This document shows positions 49,619-61,914 of a stretch of 64,000 nt of DNA, piece by piece. The notes under the pieces were generated by a model, which was not told the origin of the DNA, did no database searches, and worked only from the letters and a program-made list of their open reading frames with translations. Source of the stretch: Apostichopus japonicus (lineage: Eukaryota > Echinodermata > Holothuroidea > Aspidochirotida > Stichopodidae); contig NC_092565.1 in NCBI RefSeq assembly GCF_037975245.1, forward strand, positions 18,145,999 to 18,209,998. The letters run 5' to 3'. Positions within the stretch are counted from its first letter, which is position 1. The number at the start of each line of letters is the position of its first letter. Both the position numbers and the translations under genes were made by a program.

Positions 49619-50950
49619 CCTCATGAAATGAACTTACAATGCATCGATTGATATTTGTTTCCTTCTCATCACAACTGGAACTGAATGTTTCCAATTTTTT
49701 TTATCTATTTTTTCGGGGCAAAATGTATTATTAATCCCCAATGTCCTTACAACATAAATATATTGCTAGATTCTCCTTCTACCTCGGTGGTTGATTCCGC
49801 CAGTTGCTGATCAATATTAAATTCCTGCCGTGATGTAAGCGTGAATTCCAGCCACTATTCTGGGGACGCGATTCGCAGGAAGGAACAGGGTTGTTTAGTT
49901 CTTCGGAGTAGATCCAGGAATCCGAGAGGGGGGGGGGGGGGGTAGTATGCATATCATTAATAAGCATTGGTGGGTCTAGGCACTTACTACACCGCCGCAA
50001 CCGGAGAGGCAAAACTCAGGGCACTTACGGAGTAGACGTTTTGAAAAATAAATAAACGGTACTAATGTCTTACACCCTCCCCTATTCAACTAAACACAAA
50101 ACTAAAATAGAATTGATTAGCACAAGCTTGCGTTTAGTCGTACTTAGCCTAACCGAATTTAAAGATAAGAATCGGGAGGTGGATTCATAGTTGAGTAACT
50201 TGTCGGAGACTTCCGTGGAGTATCCAGGATTTATCGAAACTGGGAGGTGAAGGAGAGAGGTGGGGGGGGGGGGGGGGGAGGGTGACACATTGAAAGTGCT
50301 ACCAGTGTGCAGTGCAAACAAAAATGTGACAAGTGGACGCGTGGAGCCCACTATTCAGTTTAAGCTTGGTCTTGACTAAACATTTTGTGTCTGGAGGTGC
50401 CCAAATTTTTCAAGAGTTGAAGGGGTTGTGGGAATCCTCCCTGGTTTCGGCCCCTGGAGTTCTCCATCAAAGGAAATGAAGTACATGGACACTCCAGTCT
50501 ATGGGAGAAAATTCATCCTTTTGGCAAGGTAACTTTCTTTTCAAAAGTATCAAGTCTGCATAAGTAGAATATAGTATTGCAAGTTTTAGTCTTACTCAAG
50601 CATTAGTATTACAACTCTCTCATAGTATTTAAAGGTTTTGTATACAAAGCAGCCACAGACACAAGTTCCTGTTGTGACCTAACCAGGTGGTGACCTGAAG
50701 TATTTCACCTGTTAGCAAATTCTTGGAAATGACAAGAACATGGATCACCAACATAATGACTACCCCCCCCCCATTTCACTGCTTGCTCATCCTCCATTCT
50801 CAGCACCACCCCCCCCCCTCTCCACAACCACCTCCCCCACCTCATGCATCTTCTCTAATCATCTGTTCTAGTGAGATTACCTTCAGGAAGCCAAATGAAG
50901 AGACAAGGCAAAATAACTGAGTTAATGTGCTGGATCAAGGTACATTCAAT
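49619..50950. other. Non-coding DNA with G/C runs
   Basis: Poly-G at about 49930 and 50262, and C-rich simple sequence at 50765-50840. No gene recognised. Confidence 0.5.
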
Positions 50951-50962
50951 TTCGAACGAATC

Positions 50963-51235
50963 AATAATATTAATAATTCCCAGTTCTTATATAGCGCAAC
51001 TTACAATAAAGTCCCGCCGCGCTGTACTTAACCCTGGTCATTGGTAACTAAACCGGCGCACGCAACTATATTTACAAGTCACCTCGCAAGTCCCCATTTA
51101 TTCACCTGGGTGAAGATAGGCAATGGAGATAAAGTGCCCTGCACAAGGACAAAACGCAATGATCTGGCCAGGGCTCAAAACCTTTAATCCTTAGATCACA
51201 AGTCCACTGCCTAACCACTTGACCACAACGCCCTC
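50963..51235 (-). mobile_element. tRNA-derived SINE
   Basis: On the minus strand it opens GGGCGTTGTGGTCAAGTGG TTAGG, a tRNA-like 5' end with an A-box. A B-box-like GGTTTTGAGCCC follows (51171-51182). The body then runs through a unique region to a 3' part ending GCGCTATATAAGAACTGGG and an AATATTAAT tail. This head-body-tail layout is that of a pol III SINE. Confidence 0.75.
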
Positions 51236-52468
51236 CTCGGTGAAGAGGCAGAAATAATAACCAATGACCTTCTGTAAGTCTTGGCCAAAGTCTTTACAGG
51301 AACGACCCTTCTGAGAGCTTCAAGTTGCATCTGATGAATCAGACAGATCTCTTCAGAAGACATGTTTCACAATAAACAGCCTTGATAGAGCATCACTACT
51401 GCACAGCAAAATATGAGAAGCCTAAACAGCTTTCACCAAGTGGAGATTCCTTGGTTTGCTACTCATCACATCTTCTTTTTTTTACAGGGGGGAGGGGTGA
51501 GGGGGAGGTTCAGATCATATGCAGCACCATACGTCAGCGGGCGCAGTCCTTCCCAGGGTAGTCCAAGATGTCATACAAATTGAAAGATTTTGCTAACAAC
51601 AGTCATTATCCAGCTCATATAGTGTACAGGGATGTTATCCATCTGCATGCAGAGTTGCACCTGGTATGGGGTTGAACCAACATCCTCACAATACAATCAG
51701 CCCATCTTTAATGTCTCCATCCAAATGGAATAGTTTTTTCTCCCCCCCCCCCCCATCTTGAGGATTCTCATAACTTGCGATGCCAGTCCTGACCAAGCGA
51801 AAGAGTCCAGTCGTCCTTCCATGTCTTTTAACTTCTTTATCAAACTTGTCTTCCAGAGATGGTCTGAGTATTGCAGGCACTTCATCATCTAGTTCAGTGA
51901 TGCCTCATGCAGTTCCAAGAAGAAACCTGTCACATAAACAAACCAAACAAACTAACAAGGATTAGCAAACAATTGGAAGAGAGACAATAACCTTTGTCAG
52001 AAACAGAATATTGCTTAAAATTTGTGACTCCAAAACAACATGGAAGGCAAAAGAAAACTGGAGATAAACATACAGGATCATTTGTATTATGAATTCAATG
52101 ACCGCATGGGTCTAAAACGCTAGACTAGGTAGTCCAGCCATTTTGATTGATAAATCAATGTTTACAGGACTAATTCTCAAAACCAAAAGTGTTCTAGTGA
52201 TGTTACCCAAGTCTTTGGAAATAGCTTCCAACGGTCTGCAACATATAAATATTAATTTTGAGCCTTTTTTTGTCCTTCAAGACTGCAAGTAAACGTATAA
52301 AAAATACTAACACAGCGGTGTCATAGGGTGGCAATTTTTTTTTTGGAATTTCACCGCTAGTCTGCAGAAACAAACATTCCAGGTATGACCCACACATGAT
52401 TGAAATCTGCCAAGTAGAGAAGAAACTTTTACCATTTTCCACTCTTTTCTATTCCAACTCAGAGATTT
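51236..52468. other. Non-coding region
   Basis: No supported gene. Poly-C at about 51740. The short frames here do not resemble known domains. Confidence 0.45.
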
Positions 52469-52620
52469 CTAATTTTTCTGGAAAGATTGCTCGCCATAAT
52501 ATTTAGAGGACACAGGGTGCATAGAAAGCAATAATTGGGTGCTAGAGCGCAGACGGCGAGTTGGGGTATAACTTTGAACAAGTTCACCCAAGTAGTGTGG
52601 CACAATGCCATGTAGTATTC
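52469..52620 (-). mobile_element. LINE ORF2 C-terminal fragment
   Basis: Minus-strand frame with LHGIVPHYLGELVQSYTPTR, RLRSSTQLLLS and YGEQSFQKN. The PxYL...Y.P.R.LRSS.QLLL...G..SF pattern is the post-reverse-transcriptase region of CR1/L2-like LINEs. It breaks off before the AAPxLWNxLP block. Confidence 0.65.
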
Positions 52621-52984
52621 CATTTGATTCTGATGAATTTAATATGAACCACAATGTTAAGATATAAAAAAAAATATTTTGTTTGAATATTTGAAAACTA
52701 AAATGGAACAGAAAAAACTAAAGGCAATAACTATGTTGAGGTGGCATGGACAAGGTTTTCCAATTCAGTGCTTGAATTAGTTACATCAGCAGGGATGACC
52801 ACTATCCACAAATGCACCAGAGCTCGGCTTTCCTTCTGTTGCAGTTGCCATATAAGTGAAATAAATGCAACAAGCTTTGAACACCACCAAATGTTTCAAG
52901 AGCAAAAGTCTAAAATATATTTTCTCAACGGTCTCAGGCAACAAGTGAAGAAAGCAAGTAGAAGCGGCTGATTTATTGATATTC

Positions 52985-52990
52985 TTTATT
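52985..52990 (-). terminator. Candidate MMS19 polyadenylation signal
   Basis: AATAAA on the minus strand, 273 nt past the stop at 53263-53265, a normal 3' UTR distance. Nothing else in between resembles a stronger signal. Confidence 0.5.
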
Positions 52991-53262
52991 CTTTTCTTTT
53001 TCTAAATCACAGAGCATATAATAGTCGGCATAAATTTTAAGGTTAAGCCCCTTGGTTTGTTCTATTCTGTAGATACACCTTTTGTTTGTTCTTCTCCCAA
53101 ATTTTTGATGAGAGCTCCAATTTTTTTTTTTTAAAAGGTTTTCAAGTTCCATTGTGTACACTGGGTAGTTGCAACAAAGATTATTACATTGCTGCTGTAC
53201 TGTGTAGCGGATTGATATGGAAATGTCATTTGTCCTTGTCAGTGTTTATCTATTTCTAGAGC

Positions 53263-53367
53263 TCACCATCTGCATCTTGCATCCACCGCCTCTCTCCTCA
53301 CCAATCTCTTCTTATCATCCAAGGCTATGGTTAGTTGTCTAGTGACATCAGACTTATAAGGCAACAC
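53263..53367 (-). CDS. MMS19: MMS19, last coding exon
   Basis: Acceptor TTATTTCAG, then VLPYKSDVTRQLTIALDDKK, RLVRREAVDARCRW and TGA. It aligns with the vertebrate MMS19 C-terminus (LPYK, LDDKKRLVRKEAV, AR..W), which ends several residues later. MMS19 is the HEAT-repeat scaffold that, with CIAO1 and CIAO2B, delivers Fe-S clusters to XPD, FANCJ, polymerases and other DNA enzymes. The C-terminal HEAT repeats are the region that binds these partners. Confidence 0.9.
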   Translation of the reverse strand: MLPYKSDVTRQLTIALDDKKRLVRREAVDARCRW

Positions 53368-53727
53368 CTGAAATAATCCATAACAGTAAATGCATATTTG
53401 CTTCTTTATGTTTCACAGATGTCTGATCATTACTGTTTGGGTGGTCCAAAGATGACATGTGTATTTGATGGTCTAATCAGTTACTGTAAGGTCGTATCCC
53501 TTTGTAGATATACACGTCAATGCCCCACTCCCCCACCGCAAACCCGTAACACGATTATTGTAAAATTCTCCAGTTTTTTAAGACATATCTAACAGCAAAA
53601 ATACTTTCAACACATGACACATTATATGTTTACTAGTTCTACGTATATGCCTGATGGACTGGTTTTTGATTCACTTTCCAATCTTCTAAGAATGAATGGT
53701 GGTGAAACACCCACCACCTGTACTTAC

Positions 53728-53787
53728 ATAGTGGCTGGATAGCTGTGTGAGAGACTTCAGACATTTCAGAGCAGCAATGCGCACTTT
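53728..53787 (-). CDS. MMS19: MMS19 exon (60 nt, phase 0-0)
   Basis: Encodes KVRIAALKCLKSLTQLSSHY between acceptor CTGTAG and donor GTAAGT. It matches the VRIAALQCMHALT helix of vertebrate MMS19. Both borders are phase 0 and join cleanly to the neighbours. Confidence 0.9.
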
Positions 53788-54185
53788 CTACAGAGCAAAA
53801 CAGGATTAAGAAAATCATTGTAAATGCTCAATAAATAGCTCCATGAACCGGTGACAATACATCCTATACTATTATTGCAACGGCATACACTGACCATGAT
53901 GTTTGGTGTGTACTGGCTAGGTGACCTATGACCTTTATATGTGACATGATATTTTGTAGTTGAACACTTACTGTAGCTACATACAACTACCAAGTTTGCT
54001 TGGCTCTGTAACCTATCAACTTTATGAGGGTGAAATTTATTCCAGGGTTCCAAAGATACCTATTGTAGCTGTATGCACCATACTTATGTTTCGTGTGTAC
54101 TGGCTAAGTGACCTATGACCTTTCTTAAGTGCCATGCTATATCATGGTTCCAAGGAGACCTACTGTAGCTGCTGCATACACTTAC

Positions 54186-54436
54186 CATGCTTGGTTCGTA
54201 CTGGCTAAGTCTCAAAAACGCAGGGATCATTGAAGTGACCTGCTGTGCTACAACCTCAGAGGCATCAGAGATGAGTTCATGAAACGTTTCTAGGGTAGAG
54301 AGGTACATTAGGGGGTTCTCCTGGTCCAGCGATCGTATGAAAAGAGGCAAGAGCGACTCTAAAGAAGCCATTAATACTGGGCGAGGGATGTGACTCAAGA
54401 GATGTGACAAAGTCTGAAGGTAGTACGGCCTCACAG
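54186..54436 (-). CDS. MMS19: MMS19 exon (HEAT repeats)
   Basis: Reads VRPYYLQTLSHLLSHIPRPV, LMASLESLLPLFIRSLDQ, PLMYLSTLETFHELI and ending QYEPSM, with donor GTAAGT. It corresponds to the vertebrate segment around LSHVLNRLPKPVLLPELPTL. The first codon is completed by the G left by the previous exon. The intron on its downstream side carries diverged copies of this exon's 3' end. Confidence 0.92.
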
Positions 54437-55233
54437 CTGTTGAAGGATGAAGAAAGACAATAGAATAAATGCTGAGTCATACCACAAGCAAGGAACTTTC
54501 TTTGATTTTTACGAGCTTGCAGAACCTGTGGTTTAATAATAATCCAAAAACTACATAGATCTCAGTGGTTACCAATCACTTTGTCTGGTCTGAAAATCGC
54601 TCAGACAGGCCTGATTTTGTCTTATTACATGGAAAGAAAGAGCAGAGATCAAAGACTTGGAGAACATTCAATAAGATATCTCAGGCTTATGGAGCCATCC
54701 CTGCTTTCCATCACACCGTGGTTTCATATATACAAGTCCCAACCTTGCATGATGTCAACTGTTTATAGATCTCTGAATCAAAGAGCCTTGATCAATGGGA
54801 AAGCACTCGCAAATCATACAAGCCGGTTGAACTGGTGTGCAGATGTAACAGCTGAGTCAAGATTCCACTTGTATGGGTTGGCCTAACAAAACATGTATTT
54901 TCGAAAGCACAAGTTAAGGTACTTAAGACAGTTAGTTTGAATTGAAACTGCAAACATAGGTTTCAAAAAGGACTCTTCCTCAATATTTAATCACCAATGA
55001 ACTTGATCGTCACTGCTGATGGTATTAACACACATAGCCGCAGTGACCAGATAGGACGGATATATGCATGGCTGCACCCTCTGTCGTCTTGGTCCCAGAT
55101 GGGGAGCCCCCCTTGTAACAGTCAAGTCTTGAGACTCAAGTGTATACCAAGTGTAGAGTTCCGAAAGGGGTACAGACCTACAACCGATTAAACTACAATC
55201 AACGTACACCGTCGTCGACATCACAAGGCTTAC

Positions 55234-55477
55234 CATCATCAGCCTCCAAGATGCCTCGTTTAATCCTTGGCAGACATTGCTGGAAAACTCTCTGTCTGTA
55301 CATGAGCTTCACTTCCGCATGAAACTTCACGTTGAGTATATCGGAGCTCTCCGAGAGAATGAGGTTGATACCGTCGGCAGCTGATGAGGAAAGGGCTCTA
55401 GTATCCAGGAAGTCCATCAGAGTATTCAAATATTCTGTGCTCAGGGGATGACCTCGTAGTATAAACGACTTTGTCAG
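55234..55477 (-). CDS. MMS19: MMS19 exon (HEAT repeats)
   Basis: Acceptor CAATAG, then LTKSFILRGHPLSTEYLNTL, MDFLDTRALSSSAADGINLI and FHAEVKLMYRQRVFQQCLP, ending phase 1 at GATG/GTAAGC. It matches vertebrate TKALVLRYHPL, PAAADGFSLL and HAEVRIMFRQRFF, the clearest identity in the gene. Confidence 0.95.
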
Positions 55478-55802
55478 CTATTGAAATGAAAGAGAAACAA
55501 TGAATCAGCATAATGACTGCTGTTGTGAAATGGTCACTGTGTACCTTTATCTTTATGGTCGATTTGTGAACATACCCTTATTGTTTCATAACTGATTCTT
55601 CTGATCTGACTAAACTAACAGTCTTACAAAAAGCTAGCTATTCGACATATTGGGAATGCACCTCGGGCGTGCAAACACGAGTATGTTATTTTCTTCACTA
55701 AATCTTATTAAGTTATCAGATCTAATCCACTAGAATCTTGCTACTTTTGCTTTTAAAGTGACACAAGGGCATGTACCCATCTTCATTCAACAGTTTTTTG
55801 AA

Positions 55803-56395
55803 CATAATTATCAGGTGCACAACCACAGAACCAGACAAAACACAAAAAACATACATTGTTATCCATGCCTTTAAAATGTACGAAACCGTTCAATAACTGT
55901 TTGGAATTCCCTATCAGATGATTTGAAGTCTACAAGCTCACTTCCACCCTTTAAAACAAAACAGACTAAGACCCTTCTAAACAACAATTGAGTTTTGTAT
56001 TATAATGTCATGTCCCTTTTCAGGCAAAAGTTTCAACAGGTGTTGGATGGGGGTAAGAATGGGAGGTTTTGAGTAGGTGAGTAGGTTATAGCTGGGAGTG
56101 GGAGTGAGAGGCATTGGGAAAGGTGGGAGAGTTGTGGCAGGGGTCAGGAGGTTTGAGTGTGGACAGGGTCAGGTTTTTTACATGTACTTTTCTCTTCTTT
56201 TCTGTGTTTCTTGTTGAGAGGTAAAACATTTTGAAAGTTACGTATATAGGGAGTGCTCTACTCGTTTAGCCATATTTGTTTTTTCAGAGCACTTCCTTTC
56301 ACAACTCTTTGTATTTTTGTTACTTTATATGTGCTTATTATTATCACCTGAATGTTGTGATAAAACAAACAAATAAATGAAATGAAATAATCGTT
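55803..56395 (+). mobile_element. LINE 3' fragment in an MMS19 intron
   Basis: Frame 1 (55803-55874) reads HNYQVHNHRTRQNTKNIHCY and ends in a stop. Frame 2 (55878-55991) reads VRNRSITVWNSLSDDLKS and ends LLNNN. Together they are the C-terminus of a LINE ORF2 (H..RTR.., WNSLPDDLK) with a frameshift. The 3' end near 56380 is an A-rich AAATGAAATGAAAT tail. Antisense to MMS19. Confidence 0.65.
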
Positions 56396-57319
56396 TGATA
56401 AGGGCGTCATTTTTTCGTCTGGCTCAGATTTTCTCATGACAAAGAGCAATTTTGACCAACATTGAATGATCACTACAGCTAACTTTGACAGTTGTGAATT
56501 TTTTTAGTGTTGGCAACTGGACAACTTTTTGCGCTGAAATCATAATAAAAGACTTATACGTGATAAGTGCAAATATGATCTCGACAGAAAGTGAGAAACA
56601 GATACTAAACAATACAGGAAGTGTAACAGAATCATAACCAAATTTGGAAACCATTTATAATATTCATTTTCATATTTGGACCATTGCTTTTTTAGGTCAA
56701 TCACCACAATTATAATAGATATAAGATATACTGGACAAGTATTTTATTTTTTGGAATTTTGTATACACACTGAAGAAATGATAAACATATGAAGGAATGA
56801 ACGGACAGACATATGAAGGAATGAAATTGCATTTACACCTGAAATAATCAGGAAAATTGTTCATGAGAGTCAGATGTAAAGTTGATTGGGTCACCACATG
56901 TCCCTGGTACCACTAACATGTCCTCTTTTGTCCACCTTTAAGTGAGAGTAATATTGGGATTTATAAAGTTTTATCAAAGTGTCCCTATGTTTTGGGTAGC
57001 TCCTACACTACTTGTAATACATTGAGTGGAAAGAAAAACACTTCCTCCATTGGAATTTGGCCATCTAGCTGTCAAATTTAAGAACAGGAAGTCAAATTGT
57101 TGATACAAGCAGTCCTTCAACAGTTAGATAATCTAACAAGGTATCTTGCAATTCTGTTGAGTTGAAGTTTAGCCACGCCCATTGACATCATTGTAAGTGC
57201 CCTTCCACACAAAGGAAAAGGGGACCCAACAACTTAAGCCCCCTCCCCTAGGCCATATAAAGTTGTCCTCCTGTACTGAGATAAATTACTGTAACCCTAA
57301 TCTCAGAAGATGAGCTCAC

Positions 57320-57429
57320 CCAGATCCAGAGACGTAACCCTCTCACTCTAGCATCTCCATCGTCGGTCTGCCGGACTTGATCAAGTATCTTTTGCTTGGA
57401 TGTTTCGGCAAAGGTTCTGTAGACTAGAC
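57320..57429 (-). CDS. MMS19: MMS19 exon (110 nt)
   Basis: LVYRTFAETSKQKILDQVRQ and TDDGDARVRGLRLWIW between acceptor AACAG and donor GTGAGC. It enters in phase 1 and leaves in phase 0, joining LTKSF. Similarity to vertebrate MMS19 is weak here, so the call rests on position, splice phase and the LLLW(V)TK-like junction. Confidence 0.82.
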
Positions 57430-57907
57430 CTGTTTACAAAATATTACCAGCAATTGGTAGATTAATAAATTACACCAAACTGGAGCTGCAAGCCCTCAAA
57501 AGTCTCCTTCTGTTGCTGTTTTGTTGGTAGCTTTGCTTAACCCATTTTTCGACCAAGCAGCATGGCCACTGGTACAACACATGTGCAAAACTAACACTAA
57601 ATCTAGTAACATCAAGACACTTGCTGCGGTATCTTTGTCAAGCAAGAACAGTATAGTGATTGGTGTACGTTGATGTAATCAATGCTTTTGGTGCAGCTGA
57701 TATGGAATGATCCATATTATTTTTAAACCATCGATGTTTCACTAAAGATTGATTCAGGCTTGAAATGACGTCATTATGACTGTTTCTTTGCAAATTTGGA
57801 GCACATGAAATCCAAGAATAAACTTCTGGGCCGGTTTATTTTAACAAACTACATCACACACTACTTTTTCTCATCACTGTATCTAAGCAGTCTAGCACTT
57901 TCTTTGA

Positions 57908-59890
57908 GATCACATCATGTGGCCAGGATATACATTAGATGGATCACATCATGTGGCCAGGATATACATTAAATAGATCACATCATGTGGCCAGGATATA
58001 CATTAGATAGATCACATCATGTGGCTAGGATATACATTAGATAGATTACATCATGTGGCCAGGATATACATTAGATAGATCACATCATGTGGCCAGGATA
58101 TACATTAGATAGATCACATCATGTGGCCAGGATATACAGTAGATATATCACATCATGTGGCCAGGATATACATTAGATAGATCACATCATGTGGCCAGGA
58201 TATACAGTAGATAGATCACATCATGTGGCCAGGATATACATTAGATAGATCACATCATGTGGCCAGGATATACAGTAGATAGATCACATCATGTGGCCAG
58301 GATATACATTAGATAGATCACATCATGTGGCCAGGATATACATTAGATAGATCACATCATGTGGCCAGGATATACATTAAATAGATCACATCATGTGGCC
58401 AGGATATACATTAGATAGATCACATCATGTGGCTAGGATATACATTAGATAGATTACATCATGTGGGCAGGATATACATTAGATAGATCACATCATGTGG
58501 CCAGGATATACATTAGATAGATCACATCATGTGGCCAGGATATACAGTAGATAGATCACATCATGTGGCCAGGATATACATTAGATAGATCACATCATGT
58601 GGCCAGGATATACATTAGATAGATCACATCATGTGGCCAGGATATACAGTAGATAGATCACATCATGTGGCCAGGATATACATTAGATACTGTAGATCAC
58701 ATCATGTGGCCAGGATATACATTATATAGATCACATCATGTGGCCAGGATATACATTATATAGATCACATCATGTGGCCAGGAGGTACATTAGATAGATC
58801 ACATCATGTGGCCAGGATATACAGTAGATAGATCACATCATGCGGCCAGGATATACATTAGATAGATCACATCATGTGGCCAGGATATACATTATATAGA
58901 TCACATCATGTGGCCAGGATATACATTATATAGATCACATCATGTGGCCAGGAGGTACATTAGATAGATCACATCATGTGGCCAGGATATACAGTAGATA
59001 GATCACATCATGTGGCCAGGATATACATTAGATAGATAACATCATGTGGCCAGGATATACAGTAGATAGATCACATCATGTGGCCAGGATATACATTAGA
59101 TAGATCACATCATGTGGCCAGGATATACATTAGATAGATCACATCATGTGGCCAGGATATACATTAGATAGATCACATCATGTGGCCAGGATATACATTA
59201 GATACTGTAGATCACATCATGTGGCCAGGATATACATTATATAGATCACATCATGTGGCCAGGAGGTACATTAGATAGATCACATCATGTGGCCAGGATA
59301 TACAGTAGATAGATCACATCATGTGGCCAGGATATACAGTAGATAGATCACATCATGTGGCCAGGATATACATTAAATAGATCACATCATGTGGCCAGGA
59401 TATACATTAGATAGATCACATCATGTGGCCAGGATATACATTAGATAGATCACATCATGTGGCCAGGATATACAGTAGATAGATCACATCATGTGGCCAG
59501 GATATACAGTAGATAGATCACATCATGTGGCCAGGATATACATTAAATAGATCACATCATGTGGCCAGGATATACATTAGATAGATCACATCATGTGGCC
59601 AGGATATACATTATATAGATCACATCATGTGGCCAGGATATACATTAGATAGATCACATCATGTGGCCAGGATATACAGTAGATAGATCACATCATGTGG
59701 CCAGGATATACATTAAATAGATCACATCATGTGGCCAGGAGGTACATTAGATAGATCACATCATGTGGCCAGGAGGTACATTAGATAGATCACATCATGT
59801 GGCCAGGATATACATTAGATAGATCACATCATGTGGCCAGAATATACATTAGATAGATAACATCATGTGGACAGGATATACATTAGATAA
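57908..59890. repeat. 34-bp minisatellite, about 58 copies, in an MMS19 intron
   Basis: The unit is GATCACATCATGTGGCCAGG followed by ATATACATTAGATA. Variants (ATACAGT, GGAGGTACAT, ATACTGTAGATC, GGCTAGG) recur in ordered blocks, which suggests higher-order duplication. Each unit holds the near-palindrome CACATCATGTG and TGGCCA. It lies between the exons at 57320 and 60266. Confidence 0.97.
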
Positions 59891-60265
59891 ATTGACACAT
59901 ACTATGGCAACATGAACTGGCCACAATTTGTCGCTCGGATCAACAAGGGTTACCAATGACTGGGACAGAAAACACCCAAGTATCACACTTACCAACAATG
60001 TGCACAAATGCAGCAACAACAAAAGCAATGAACCTACATGCATGGACAGTGAGATTACTAAGATTATTGCAAGTACAAGTTGCAGTTTTCTTGTGTATTT
60101 GTTACATAATTTTAACATAATTACATTGCCATGAAAACTTACCAACTGTGGTTTAAGGAGCAGAGGGCCTATTTTTAGATTTCAAATATGTATTATACAC
60201 ACAGCATCTGTCGCTGGAAAGATTTTCATAGCAAGACTTGCTTTAAGGAAGAAACGTTCGCTTAC

Positions 60266-60464
60266 CATCAAATTTGTTCAAGATTCCAGCAAGTGACTTG
60301 CAGGCGATGAGATTGGTGAGACCATCAGGAGAAAAGAGAGCTAAATCTAAGAGTAAAGGTAATAGAGCATCTTGAGATGGGAGTACCACCTGACTCCCTA
60401 CGGCACAAACAACAGCTTGGAGGAAAATAACCAGTCTGGTTACTCTCGGCGACAGGGACGAAGC
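60266..60464 (-). CDS. MMS19: MMS19 exon (HEAT repeats)
   Basis: Acceptor CTGCAG, then ASSLSPRVTRLVIFLQAVVC, LLPLLLDLALFSPDG and NLIACKSLAGILNKFD, donor GTAAGC. It aligns with the vertebrate region LMAFVCSLP ... AAKCFAGLLNKH. Phase 0 to phase 1. Confidence 0.9.
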
Positions 60465-60758
60465 CTGCAGTAGTTAAAGATAGAAATTTATGGGTTCATT
60501 GATCTCATGACGTGTTCAAAGTTCATAAGTTTTGCATTCAAATGGTAAAAAACACTGAAATTTTGGTAAAGATTTTTAATGGGACCTTCCAAGAGATCGA
60601 GACCCCTAACTTATTCTGAAAGACAGAGAACGGTTGAAAAAAAGTAAACAATTTATTTTTCTCAGGGAGAGGTATTTTGAGGGTCGCACTAAAAACATAT
60701 AAATATTTTATCCTATTCGAATAAAACGTAGTCTCTCTCAATCAAACAGCAGCTTTAC

Positions 60759-60873
60759 CTGAAGCATTTTCAAGGAGATCCTACTCTTGTTGAACAGCGA
60801 TGAAGACTGAAACATACCGATGTCTTCACCGAGGAGGAAATGGACCAGGCAGGACGCAAGATCCGAGGCACTG
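60759..60873 (-). CDS. MMS19: MMS19 exon (115 nt)
   Basis: SASDLASCLVHFLLGEDIGM and FNKSRISLKMLQ, donor GTAAAG. The acceptor is TTGCAG/CAG; the upstream choice gives the AGC codon that fits the preceding exon. It matches the vertebrate stretch IVPLFLDGNVSFLP in layout. Confidence 0.85.
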
Positions 60874-61679
60874 CTGCAAGGATAGTTTATATACCAAAAA
60901 AAAGGAATATTTATACAAAAATATATAGAGCAGTATTTACTGATTATACACATAACTGATAGTTTAAATAAATATACAAATTATCAATAACTAAAGGGGA
61001 GATTTACATGTTCTCTGTTTTTTTCTGTGTTTATGTTGTGGTGGGGGAGTTAGGGGTGGGGGAAAAGGTGCAGATTGTTTGTTGCAATTTTACAGTTGCT
61101 TAAAAGTTTGACCAACGACTCCAATGTGGCATTACTACAAAGCAGGAATGAGTATGGGCATTTGGCAGTCGAATCAAGAGTAAAACTATAAAACGACTTC
61201 ATGAATATACGACAACGATTCTCCAAGTCCCTTTTGTCATAGTTGATAGATATGGAAAGGAAGAGTACAATGTCAATAACAAATATTTCTCTTGTAAATA
61301 CTTAGAACAAATTGGGTGAGTTGTAACTTTTGTAACGTTTTTTATGTTTTCACTATTAACTTAGTCTCATAAACTTTTATATGTCTTAACCTGTATTTTG
61401 ATGTTTTGTATATTGTTATATTTTTATCCTATTTATAAATTTCTCTGTAAATTTATACTGGAATAAAGAAATGAAAATGAAAATGTAGTGAGATATGTCA
61501 CAAAAGCATAACTTCATATTTGCTTTTAAATAAATTACTGAAGTACGGAATGATGAAACATTATCTTCCCGACAATTCTTTTAATAAAACATGGCTTGCT
61601 TTCAAAGTGTACTTTTTGATAAGCTACTAGTTGGTATCCCTTTAAAGACAGTCATACCATTGCACACAACAATACTTAC

Positions 61680-61914
61680 CTTTGATCAAGTTCTGCTACG
61701 ACATGCTGACATATTTCACTGGATTTATTCAGGATTTCCTCGTGACAGAAGAACGGCAGTCCGGTATCTTCTTGTACGGCGGCACCGATATTCCACTGGA
61801 GAAGAGCACTTAAGACGGTGTGTTTTATATAATCCAGTCCACCTGGATAGCCCAACATCCTCCTTGAAGTCTCTGATAATGCCATGGCTACCTGCAGACT
61901 ATACTCAATGCAAA
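61680..61914 (-). CDS. MMS19: MMS19 exon (235 nt)
   Basis: CIEYSLQVAMALSE, GGLDYIKHTVLSALLQW and CHEEILNKSSEICQHVVAEL, between acceptor TTACAG and donor GTAAGT. Placed by splice phase and by similarity to the vertebrate segment with CLLALAVQAS. Helical, leucine-rich HEAT-type sequence. Confidence 0.85.

Noticed and set aside
57908..59890. CRISPR-like array of regular repeats
   Set aside because: The 34-bp units are directly adjacent with no unique spacers, and the array lies in a eukaryotic intron. It is a minisatellite.
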